The translations under genes and the position numbers were made by a program. The notes beneath the pieces are model-generated. The model was not told the DNA's origin, ran no database searches, and saw nothing but the letters and a program-made list of their open reading frames with translations. From an uncultured Fusicatenibacter sp. (GTDB taxonomy: Bacteria > Bacillota > Clostridia > Lachnospirales > Lachnospiraceae): a stretch of 15,968 nt of DNA. Below are positions 6,657-12,938 of this stretch, piece by piece. Each line of letters starts with the position of its first letter. The stretch's first letter is position 1. The DNA is taken from the NCBI GenBank assembly GCA_902493585.1, contig CABUPZ010000057.1:1-15968 (forward strand), read 5' to 3'.

Positions 6657-8549
6657 ATGCACGAAGTCGTTGACAACAACCGAAAACCATCCAAACGCCC
6701 TTTTGTCTTTTATGCCATCGTCGCGATGCTGATCATCATGCTGATGAATGCCCTTGTATTTCCATCCATGCTGAAACGATCTGTCATCGAAGTGGGATAT
6801 GATCAGTTCCTGACCATGATCGATAAAGATCAGGTGAAGGAAGTCGCCTATGATGAGTATGAAGGACAGTTTGTATTTATCGGAGAAGAGGACGGAAAGA
6901 CACAGCTCTATAAGACAGGAATCTGGCCGGATGACGGCGAGCGTCTGCTTCAGCAGCTCCGGGAACATCCCGAAATTGAATTCCGGGCTGAAATACCGAC
7001 ACAGGCCAATCCGCTGCTGAGTTTTATCCTTACCTGGATCTTTCCCATCGTTTTCTTCTTTGTGATCGGGGAAGTTTTTTATCACTGGCTCGGAAAAAAG
7101 ATGAACAACCAGATGCCGGGAGGCATGGGAAATGCCATGTCTTTTGGAAAATCCGGAGCGAAAATTTATGTTGCGGATGCGAAAACCGGAGTGAAATTTT
7201 CGGATGTTGCCGGTCAGGATGAGGCAAAGGAATCTCTGATGGAAATTGTAGATTTTCTTCATGAGCCAAAGAAATACACCTCCATCGGCGCAAAACTTCC
7301 CAAAGGAGTCCTTCTCGTAGGCCCTCCCGGAACAGGAAAAACACTGATGGCAAAGGCCGTTGCCGGGGAGGCGGGCGTTCCGTTCTTCTCTATCTCAGGC
7401 AGTGAATTTGTGGAAATGTTCGTAGGTATGGGTGCTGCGAAAGTTCGTGATCTCTTTAAACAGGCCAATGAAAAGGCTCCCTGTATTGTATTTATCGATG
7501 AGATTGATGCCATCGGTCAGAAAAGAAATACCGGCGGTGTCGGCGGAAATGATGAGAGAGAACAGACACTGAATCAGCTGCTGGCAGAGATGGATGGTTT
7601 CGACGGTCAGAAAGGCGTGGTACTTCTCGCCGCCACCAACCGTCCGGAAAGCCTTGATCCGGCATTGCTGCGTCCCGGCCGTTTTGACCGCAGGGTCCCG
7701 GTAGAACTCCCGGATCTCCAGGGAAGAAAGGCAATCCTTCTGGTTCATGCAAAGGACATCCATATCCAGGACGACGTTGACTGGGATATCATTGCCCGTG
7801 CCACTGCGGGAGCATCCGGCGCGGAACTTGCCAACATCATCAACGAAGCAGCTCTGCGCGCTGTCCGCGAAGGCCGCAGCGCCGTATGTCAGCAGGATTT
7901 GGAAGAAAGCGTGGAAACCGTTATTGCCGGCGCGCAGCGTAAGAGCGCAGTGATCCCGGACAAAGAAAAGAAAGTCGTTGCTTATCATGAGATTGGCCAT
8001 GCGCTGGTGGCGGCCTGCCAGACACATTCCGCTCCTGTCACCAAGATTACCATCATCCCACGGACATCCGGAGCCCTTGGATATACCATGCAGGTGGACG
8101 AAGGAGAGCATATGCTGATGTCCCGGAGAGAAATCCTGAACAAAATCGCTACGCTGACCGGAGGACGCTGTGCGGAAGAGCTGATCTTCGGTGCTGACCA
8201 GATGACCACCGGGGCATCCAACGACATTGAGCAGGCAACAAAGCTCGCCCGTGCGATGATCACACGCTACGGAATGACCGATGAATTTGATATGGTTGCT
8301 CTGGAGACCGTACAGAATCAGTATCTTGGTGGAGATGCCTCTCTCGCCTGTGCCGCAGACACTGCCTCCCGGGTGGATGCGCTTGTGGTGGAAACCGTCA
8401 AACAGGCACATGAAAAAGCAAGGAAGATCCTGACCGAAAATGAAGCCCAGCTCCATAAACTTGCCGGCTATCTGCTGGAAAAAGAAACGATTACCGGGGA
8501 AGAACTTATGGAACTTATTGACCAGCCTGGAGCATCAGCTCCGGTATAA
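6657..8549 (+). CDS. ftsH: ATP-dependent zinc metalloprotease FtsH
   Basis: A 630-residue membrane-anchored AAA+ protease that unfolds and degrades membrane and short-lived proteins. The start at 6657 follows AAGGAG (6641-6646); a TTG frame start at 6618 overlaps the marR stop and is unlikely. Seen in order: a first membrane helix about 16-35, an extracytoplasmic segment, a second helix about 120-143, Walker A GPPGTGKT at 222-229, Walker B IVFIDEIDAIG, a second region of homology with NRPESLDPALLRPGRFDR, the zinc site HEIGH at 444-448 and the third zinc ligand Asp523 in GASNDIEQ. All catalytic residues are present. Ile replaces the common Ala of HEAGH. Length is close to E. coli FtsH (644). 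The gene sits behind a MarR regulator, not beside hpt/tilS as in the usual Firmicute locus, so it may be a second, regulated copy. A perfect hairpin follows. Confidence 0.95.
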   Translation: MHEVVDNNRKPSKRPFVFYAIVAMLIIMLMNALVFPSMLKRSVIEVGYDQFLTMIDKDQVKEVAYDEYEGQFVFIGEEDGKTQLYKTGIWPDDGERLLQQLREHPEIEFRAEIPTQANPLLSFILTWIFPIVFFFVIGEVFYHWLGKKMNNQMPGGMGNAMSFGKSGAKIYVADAKTGVKFSDVAGQDEAKESLMEIVDFLHEPKKYTSIGAKLPKGVLLVGPPGTGKTLMAKAVAGEAGVPFFSISGSEFVEMFVGMGAAKVRDLFKQANEKAPCIVFIDEIDAIGQKRNTGGVGGNDEREQTLNQLLAEMDGFDGQKGVVLLAATNRPESLDPALLRPGRFDRRVPVELPDLQGRKAILLVHAKDIHIQDDVDWDIIARATAGASGAELANIINEAALRAVREGRSAVCQQDLEESVETVIAGAQRKSAVIPDKEKKVVAYHEIGHALVAACQTHSAPVTKITIIPRTSGALGYTMQVDEGEHMLMSRREILNKIATLTGGRCAEELIFGADQMTTGASNDIEQATKLARAMITRYGMTDEFDMVALETVQNQYLGGDASLACAADTASRVDALVVETVKQAHEKARKILTENEAQLHKLAGYLLEKETITGEELMELIDQPGASAPV

Positions 8550-8664
8550 AAATCAGTCTGCGGATAACCATCAGATCTCGGATGACCTGAAGGAATGCGC
8601 AGATACGATCTCCTGTACGGATCTTAAAATGCAGGAGCTTCGGCAGCGGCTTTAGGAAACCAGT

Positions 8665-8713
8665 GTGAAAATACAAGAGGATTTTTTATTTGGAAATCCT
8701 CTTGTATTTTCAC
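8665..8713. terminator. Perfect 20-bp stem, bidirectional terminator after ftsH
   Basis: Arms at 8665-8684 and 8694-8713 are exact reverse complements around a 9-nt loop. The inner core AAGAGGATTT/AAATCCTCTT is flanked by GAAAATAC and GTATTTTC, which serve as A-tract and U-tract in either direction. The right arm also contains the TTGTAT used as -35 by the tRNA promoter. Confidence 0.75.
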
Positions 8714-8729
8714 GAAAAAGTGATATACT
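8702..8729 (+). promoter_or_regulatory. Promoter of tRNA-Gly
   Basis: TTGTAT (8702-8707), a 16-bp spacer and TATACT (8724-8729) preceded by TGA, giving an extended -10. It is about 70 bp upstream of the tRNA. The predicted start near 8736 falls at the beginning of the long palindrome at 8732-8788. Confidence 0.6.
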
Positions 8730-8731
8730 TA

Positions 8732-8788
8732 ATACATTGAAAAATAAATAGACAAGTCAAATGGCTAGCTATTTATTATTCGATGTAT
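8732..8788 (+). repeat. 20-bp imperfect inverted repeat in the tRNA-Gly leader
   Basis: The arms at 8732-8751 and 8769-8788 match at 18 of 20 positions as reverse complements. One mismatch is a G-U wobble in RNA and the other an A-A. The loop is 17 nt. The transcript would begin with this hairpin, which ends 9 nt before the mature tRNA. It may guide 5' processing or be an old recombination site. Confidence 0.6.
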
Positions 8789-8797
8789 CAATTGCAT

Positions 8798-8868
8798 GCA
8801 GATATAGTTCATCGGTAGAACGCCAGCTTCCCAAGCTGGAGAGGCGGGTTCGATTCCCGTTATCTGCT
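8798..8868 (+). tRNA. tRNA-Gly (anticodon CCC)
   Basis: The cloverleaf can be folded by eye. Acceptor GCAGATA pairs with TATCTGC (8861-8867), with discriminator T at 8868. The D arm is GTTCATCGGTAGAAC. The anticodon stem is CCAGC/GCTGG with loop TTCCCAA, giving anticodon CCC at 8830-8832, which reads glycine GGG. The T arm is GCGGG-TTCGATT-CCCGT. CCA is not encoded. It is a single tRNA with its own promoter and terminator. Confidence 0.95.
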
Positions 8869-8893
8869 CTCTGAACAGATTCCGAGCATACGA

Positions 8894-8921
8894 CATCACT
8901 GAATTTTCAGTGGTGTTTTTT
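8894..8921 (+). terminator. Rho-independent terminator of tRNA-Gly
   Basis: CATCACTGA and TCAGTGGTG form a 9-bp stem (one G-U) with loop ATTT, followed by TTTTTTC. It lies 25 bp after the tRNA. Confidence 0.85.
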
Positions 8922-8938
8922 CATGGAAAGAATCCGTT

Positions 8939-9343
8939 TTAACGGCCAACATAAACCTGCGCCTCATAATCCCATTGCAAAATCCCCGAAACAATAATGA
9001 GCTGTACCGTAAATGCCGGCTCTGCCCCATATTTTGTTCGGGCCGCTTCTGCAGTTTGCTTTCATAATTCGCTTTCTTTTCCGCCTGGTCCAAGAAATCT
9101 ACAATTTTTTCCAGATCGTCATATTCCAGAACCTTTTTTTATCTCCTGCAAAGGCAGGTTCATAAGCTGTAAAGCCCGTACCGTATTCAGCCGGACAATA
9201 TCCTGCTGGGTATAATAGCGGTAATTCGTCCGTTCATCTTTTTTGCTCGGCTTCACTAATCCGATACGGTCGTAATGACGCAGTGTTTCGCTGGTTGTAT
9301 GAACCGCTTTTGCAGCTTCTCCAACGGAAAAATATTTCTTCAT
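8939..9343 (-). pseudogene. MerR-family regulator with two compensating frameshifts
   Basis: The ATG at 9343 has AGGAG upstream and opens an MerR helix-turn-helix: KKYFSVGEAAKAVHTTSETL, then the wing RYYTQQDIVRL, up to LQEIKK at residue 70. At 9134-9140 (plus-strand T7) the frame breaks and stops at 9119 after GSGI. With six As the text would continue as VLEYDDLEKIVDFLDQAEKK, the expected dimerisation helix. A second break at 9060-9062 (AAA where AAAA is expected on the minus strand) returns the reading to the first frame, through ARTKYGAEPAF to a TAA at 8939-8941. The reconstructed protein has 134 residues, normal for small MerR regulators. As written, only an 74-residue HTH fragment is made. 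The alternatives are sequencing error at homopolymers or slippage. It faces a MerR-type promoter. Confidence 0.75.
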
Positions 9344-9359
9344 TCTTTCTTTTCTCCTA

Positions 9360-9390
9360 TTGACCTTTGTGTTGCACAAAAGTTTATAAT
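9360..9390 (+). promoter_or_regulatory. MerR-type promoter with 19-bp spacer and embedded operator
   Basis: TTGACC (9360-9365) and TATAAT (9385-9390) are separated by 19 bp, the over-long spacer that MerR proteins correct by twisting DNA. The spacer holds a dyad, CTTTGTG-TTG-CACAAAAG (9365-9382). It reads rightward, away from the broken MerR gene, as a MerR target promoter would. Confidence 0.7.
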
Positions 9391-9438
9391 CTATTTTATC
9401 ATTGGCTATTGTGGAACGTAATAGAGATATCGCTGTTC

Positions 9439-9461
9439 AGGAGGATAACAAAATGTCTTAG
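9439..9461 (+). pseudogene. Orphan RBS and truncated start (Met-Ser-stop) behind the MerR promoter
   Basis: AGGAGG at 9439-9444 is ideally placed 8 bp before ATG at 9453, but the reading is ATG-TCT-TAG. This looks like the surviving start of the MerR target gene, whose body is deleted or decayed. Translating on past the stop gives an unrecognised THRLTKTIDGKNIVEKL. The alternative is a leader minigene. Function cannot be assigned. Confidence 0.45.
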
Positions 9462-9462
9462 A

Positions 9463-9556
9463 CGCACCGCCTTACGAAAACCATCGACGGCAAAAACATT
9501 GTAGAAAAATTGTTTTTCCTTTTCATCCGTTTTTCTTTATTTCCCACAGCGGTGCG
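9463..9556 (+). repeat. Nested inverted repeats between the MerR remnant and the DUF436 gene
   Basis: CGCACCGC (9463-9470) and GCGGTGCG (9549-9556) are perfect 8-bp arms 78 bp apart. Within them AAAAACA and TGTTTTT form a smaller stem followed by a T-rich stretch. It may be a leftover terminator or a small structured RNA. No coding sequence is recognised here. Confidence 0.35.
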
Positions 9557-9559
9557 ATG

Positions 9560-9568
9560 TGATATACT
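9560..9568 (+). promoter_or_regulatory. Extended -10 promoter of the DUF436 gene
   Basis: TGA followed by TATACT (9563-9568), the same extended -10 form as at the tRNA gene. The -35 at 17 bp (TTTCCC) is poor. It is 60 bp upstream of the chosen start. Confidence 0.55.
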
Positions 9569-9627
9569 GAAAACATAAGAGATCAAATGTTTTGTTTTCA
9601 CAGAATACCAAAAAGGAGATGAGATGC

Positions 9628-10167
9628 ATGGAAGAGAGTTACATCCTTGAGGCTGCAAAAGCCGCCCGGGAACTGATAGAGACTGCCGACATGCAGCCGG
9701 GACAGATTCTTGTGGTCGGCTGTTCTTCCAGTGAAGTGGAGGGGTGCCGCCTTGGCACGCATTCCAGCGAAGAAACCGGAAGGTATATTTTTGAAGCCAT
9801 TTACACGGAAACAGAGAAAAGAGGGGTCTTTCTGGCCGCGCAGTGCTGTGAGCATCTGAACCGCGCTCTGGTATTGGAACGGGAAGCAGCCCTTCGCTAT
9901 GGTTACGATCCGGTCAGTGTCGTTCCGTGGAAAAAAGGCGGAGGCTCCTTTGCGACGGCTGCCTTTTACGGGATGAAGGATGCCGTGGTGGTGGAACATA
10001 TCCGGGCGCATGCGGGAATGGATATCGGAGATGTGCTGATCGGCATGCATCTGCGTGATGTTGCAGTGCCGGTCCGCCTTTCTGTGCCGTCCATCGGCGG
10101 CGCACACCTTGTCGCTGCAAGAACCCGTCCAAAATACATCGGCGGTGAACGGGCACATTATCAGTAA
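9628..10167 (+). CDS. UPF0340 / DUF436 (TIGR01440, YwlG-like) protein of unknown function
   Basis: A 179-residue protein recognised as the conserved YwlG-like family, which has a determined fold but no settled function. The start at 9628 is chosen because AAGGAG at 9613-9618 lies 9 bp upstream and the length then equals the family's usual 180. The ATG at 9619 touches the RBS. Family traits visible are ILVVGCSSSEVEG near residue 30, AQCCEHLNRALV near 80, WKKGGGSFATAAF near 105 and the C-terminal GGAHLVAARTRPKYIGG. No membrane segments or signal peptide are seen. The gene has its own promoter and ends at a large convergent terminator, so it appears to be a single-gene unit, though the MerR-type promoter upstream could read into it. 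The neighbours do not reveal its function. Confidence 0.9.
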   Translation: MEESYILEAAKAARELIETADMQPGQILVVGCSSSEVEGCRLGTHSSEETGRYIFEAIYTETEKRGVFLAAQCCEHLNRALVLEREAALRYGYDPVSVVPWKKGGGSFATAAFYGMKDAVVVEHIRAHAGMDIGDVLIGMHLRDVAVPVRLSVPSIGGAHLVAARTRPKYIGGERAHYQ

Positions 10168-10231
10168 ATTCAAGAATCTTTCGAGAAATAGGCCCTTTAC
10201 TGCAAGAAAAACTTCAATTACAACATGGCAC

Positions 10232-10292
10232 AAAAATACGGAACACCCGTTTCACTATTTTAAGCTTCGTGAAACAGATGTTCCGTATTTTT
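10232..10292. terminator. Large bidirectional terminator between convergent genes
   Basis: AAAAATACGGAACA (10232-10245) pairs perfectly with TGTTCCGTATTTTT (10279-10292). A CCC/AGA internal loop follows, then GTTTCAC/GTGAAAC (10249-10255, 10269-10275), with a 13-nt loop. The A-run and T-run at the ends serve termination in both directions, for the DUF436 gene and the ATPase gene. Confidence 0.85.
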
Positions 10293-10309
10293 TAACCATT
10301 GTATCCTTG

Positions 10310-12757
10310 CTATTTCAGCATTTTTCCCGCTGCCTTTTGCTTTGCCCGCAGCCGCATGATCGCCTTCTGCTTTTTCACAAAAGCGGCGATGCCTTCTACG
10401 ATAAGATTCAAGTAGCGAAGAACAGGCTCTGTCGCCACAGAGAAGACTACCAGCAGCATGATACATTTCCTGGACATTCCGGAAATCGCAAACAGTTCAT
10501 TCAGGAAGATGCTGCAGAAGATAAATGCGGCCACAGAAATTCCGAGAATTGCCCAGCGCATCCAGTTCATCGGCTTGCTGATCCGGTACAGGATCATAAA
10601 TCCGACAATGGCCATCAGGAAGGTGGAAGCTGTCGCGATATCTTCAGACCCTACACCAAACTCCTGACCAAAAACCACAAGCGTCGCGATCACGATAAAA
10701 TCCGTCAGTGCCGCCGGGAGTGCCTGAACCAGAATATTCGTGATAAAATGTCCTTCGATCCGGTTCTTATTCGGCAGCATGGACAAAAGGAACGCCGGAA
10801 AACCGATGGTAAACGTACTGATCAATGAGATCTGGGACGGTTCCAGCGGATAGGTCAGCATGGAAACCAGCGAGAAGATGGACAGCAGAAACGAAAAAAT
10901 GTTCTTCACCAGAAACAGGGATCCGGAACGCTGCAGGTTGTTGACCACCCGGCGTCCTTCCAGAACAACGGAAGGCATTTTTGCGAAATTATTGTCCAGC
11001 AGTACCAGCTGGGATGCCTGCGCCGCAGCGTCGCTTCCCGACGCCATGGCTATGGAGCAATCGGCATCTTTCAAAGCAAGGACATCATTGACACCGTCAC
11101 CGGTCATCGCCACGGTCTTGCCTGCGCCCTTCAGCGCATGGACAAACTGCCGTTTCTGATCCGGTGTTACACGGCCAAAGACCGTATAATTCAATACCGC
11201 CTCCTCAATGTCTTCTTCTGTTTTCAGCGTGGAAGCGTCAATAAACCGTTCCGCATGAGTGATACCCGCCTGTTTTGCAACCTCCGAGACGGTCTGCGGA
11301 TTATCACCGGAAATGACTTTGACTTCGACTCCCTGCTCCTCAAAATAACGGAAGGTCTCCGGGGCTTCTTTTCGGATCGGATTGGACAGCAACACATAGC
11401 CCAGCGGCGTTACCGGAGCCGTCAGTTCCTTGCCGTCCGGAATTCCCGGATAAGAACCGAACACCAGAACACGGTAGCCCTGGCGGGTATAAGGTTCAAT
11501 TTCCGGCTGGTAGGACGGAAAATCGTCCCGAAGGACAAATTCCGGTGCACCGAGAACATACGCGCCGTCGGAGAAAGTCGCGCTGGAATACTTGAAAGCA
11601 GAAGAGAAGGACGTGATCGACACTGCTTTTCGTCCGGTCGGCTTCTTGAAATATGCTTTCATCGCTTCCATTGTGATATTATCGCTGGACATCACCGCCG
11701 CAAAATCGCTGACCACGGATTCCAGGGAAAAGGTTGGATTTTCCGGTGCATGTTCCGCCGGGATCAGCTGATTGACCTGCATGGTATTTTCTGTGATGGT
11801 TCCCGTTTTGTCCACGCAAAGGACGTTGACGCGCGCCAGAGTCTCAATACACTTCATATCGTGTACCAGTACTTTCTGAGTCGCCAGACGGATCACGCTC
11901 ACAGCCAGAGCCACGCTGGCAAGAAGGTACAGGCCCTCAGGAATCATTCCGATGATCGCGGCAACCATCGAAGTGATGCTTTCACGGAAAGAATCGTGGG
12001 AAATAAAGAACTGCTGTCCAAACAGGAGCAGACCAATTGGAATAATCAGAATACCAACGATCTTGACCAGCTTATCCAGGGAACGGATCATCTCAGACTG
12101 CTCCCCTTCTTTCATCGCCTTGGCTTCCATCGTCAGTTTTGAGATATAGGAATCCTCGCCGACCTGTGTCAGACGGCTCTTGCAGCTTCCGGAGACGATA
12201 AAGCTTCCGGACATCAGAGAGTCCCCAGGTTTCTTGGTGATCTCATCGGATTCACCGGTCAGGAGAGATTCGTTCACCTGAACTTCCCCTTCCAGTACAA
12301 CGGCATCCGCACAGATCTGTTTTCCAGCGGTAAATACAACGATATCATCCAGAACCAGATCCTCGGCTTCCATCACCTGTTCCCTGCCGTCACGGATCAC
12401 CGTCGCTTTCGGGGCATTCAGCACAGAAAGCTTTTCCAGAGTCTGTTTCGCACGGATCTCCTGAATAATACCGATCAGCGTGTTGGCGATCACCACCGGA
12501 AGAAATGTAAGATCACGAAAAGATCCGGCGATGATGACCAGGATCGCAATGATCAGAAAGATCAGGTTGAAATAAGTAAACACATTGCTCTTGACAATTT
12601 CTGCTGTCGTTTTGGACGGAGGTTCCACCGCGCGGTTGTTCCATCCGTTGCGCATGTATTCCTCGGCCTGCTCGCTGGTCAGACCAACGGCAGGATCTGC
12701 GGTATACCTGGTCGTAGGCTGCCTTTTGTTAAGAATTTCTGTGATTGTTTTTTTCAT
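10310..12757 (-). CDS. P-type cation-translocating ATPase, CtpE/Exp7-like
   Basis: An 815-residue integral membrane pump. In order: a cation-ATPase N-terminal region (TSEQAEEYMRNGWN), two early membrane helices (FTYFNLIFLIIAILVIIAG and the next), the actuator domain with LLTGES (Glu169), helix M4 with PEGL at 273-276, the phosphorylated Asp316 in DKTGTIT, the nucleotide domain, the hinge MTGDGVND (Asp554) and a final membrane block of about six helices. The PEGL motif and the following LLASVALAVSVIRLA, with no heavy-metal CxxC domain, match the CtpE/Exp7 group, members of which have been linked to calcium. The ion is therefore inferred, not shown. The ATG at 12757 follows GAGG by 8 bp. It has a structured leader of about 90 nt and an extended -10 promoter, so it appears separate from rqcH upstream. 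Confidence 0.92.
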   Translation of the reverse strand: MKKTITEILNKRQPTTRYTADPAVGLTSEQAEEYMRNGWNNRAVEPPSKTTAEIVKSNVFTYFNLIFLIIAILVIIAGSFRDLTFLPVVIANTLIGIIQEIRAKQTLEKLSVLNAPKATVIRDGREQVMEAEDLVLDDIVVFTAGKQICADAVVLEGEVQVNESLLTGESDEITKKPGDSLMSGSFIVSGSCKSRLTQVGEDSYISKLTMEAKAMKEGEQSEMIRSLDKLVKIVGILIIPIGLLLFGQQFFISHDSFRESITSMVAAIIGMIPEGLYLLASVALAVSVIRLATQKVLVHDMKCIETLARVNVLCVDKTGTITENTMQVNQLIPAEHAPENPTFSLESVVSDFAAVMSSDNITMEAMKAYFKKPTGRKAVSITSFSSAFKYSSATFSDGAYVLGAPEFVLRDDFPSYQPEIEPYTRQGYRVLVFGSYPGIPDGKELTAPVTPLGYVLLSNPIRKEAPETFRYFEEQGVEVKVISGDNPQTVSEVAKQAGITHAERFIDASTLKTEEDIEEAVLNYTVFGRVTPDQKRQFVHALKGAGKTVAMTGDGVNDVLALKDADCSIAMASGSDAAAQASQLVLLDNNFAKMPSVVLEGRRVVNNLQRSGSLFLVKNIFSFLLSIFSLVSMLTYPLEPSQISLISTFTIGFPAFLLSMLPNKNRIEGHFITNILVQALPAALTDFIVIATLVVFGQEFGVGSEDIATASTFLMAIVGFMILYRISKPMNWMRWAILGISVAAFIFCSIFLNELFAISGMSRKCIMLLVVFSVATEPVLRYLNLIVEGIAAFVKKQKAIMRLRAKQKAAGKMLK

Positions 12758-12786
12758 GAAAACATCCTCGCTTGTTGTAAAATACA

Positions 12787-12831
12787 GCTACAGTTCCGAC
12801 AGAAACCAAAATCGGAAGACAGAACTGCAGC
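12787..12831 (-). promoter_or_regulatory. Structured 5' leader of the P-type ATPase gene
   Basis: On the minus strand, GCTGCAGTT near the 5' side pairs with AACTGTAGC near the 3' side (one mismatch), and CCGA pairs with TCGG inside, around a 12-nt loop. A 7-nt bulge on the 5' side contains one of two TTCTGTC copies. It does not match a riboswitch class I recognise. Confidence 0.4.
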
Positions 12832-12852
12832 AAAATATATCCACTATTTCCA

Positions 12853-12861
12853 AGTATAACA
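12853..12861 (-). promoter_or_regulatory. Extended -10 promoter of the P-type ATPase gene
   Basis: Minus strand TGT followed by TATACT (12853-12858), again a TGn-extended -10, with no good -35. It predicts a leader of about 90 nt. Confidence 0.55.
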
Positions 12862-12938
12862 CAATTCGAAGAAAATCAGATAAAAAAACTGTTAATATTT
12901 TCCAAAAAATTTTCGAAATATTTTCTGAAGGTTTTCGA

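Noticed and set aside
7395..8456. 353-codon open frame antisense to ftsH
   Set aside because: Complement of conserved AAA and protease motifs, low-complexity composition, no RBS.
8732..8797. T-box or other riboswitch before tRNA-Gly
   Set aside because: It precedes a tRNA, not an aminoacyl or biosynthesis gene, and has no T-box sequence.
8798..8868. tRNA as attachment site of an integrated element
   Set aside because: No second copy of the tRNA 3' end and no integrase in the window.
9592..9627. TTG start for the DUF436 protein
   Set aside because: The RBS lies inside this extension; the ATG at 9628 fits both RBS and family length.
11138..12142. 334-codon plus-strand frame inside the ATPase gene
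   Set aside because: Shadow of the P-type ATPase coding strand; no recognisable protein features.
12758..12938. Known metal riboswitch (M-box or yybP-ykoY) for the ATPase
   Set aside because: The short single bulged stem lacks the conserved bases of those classes.
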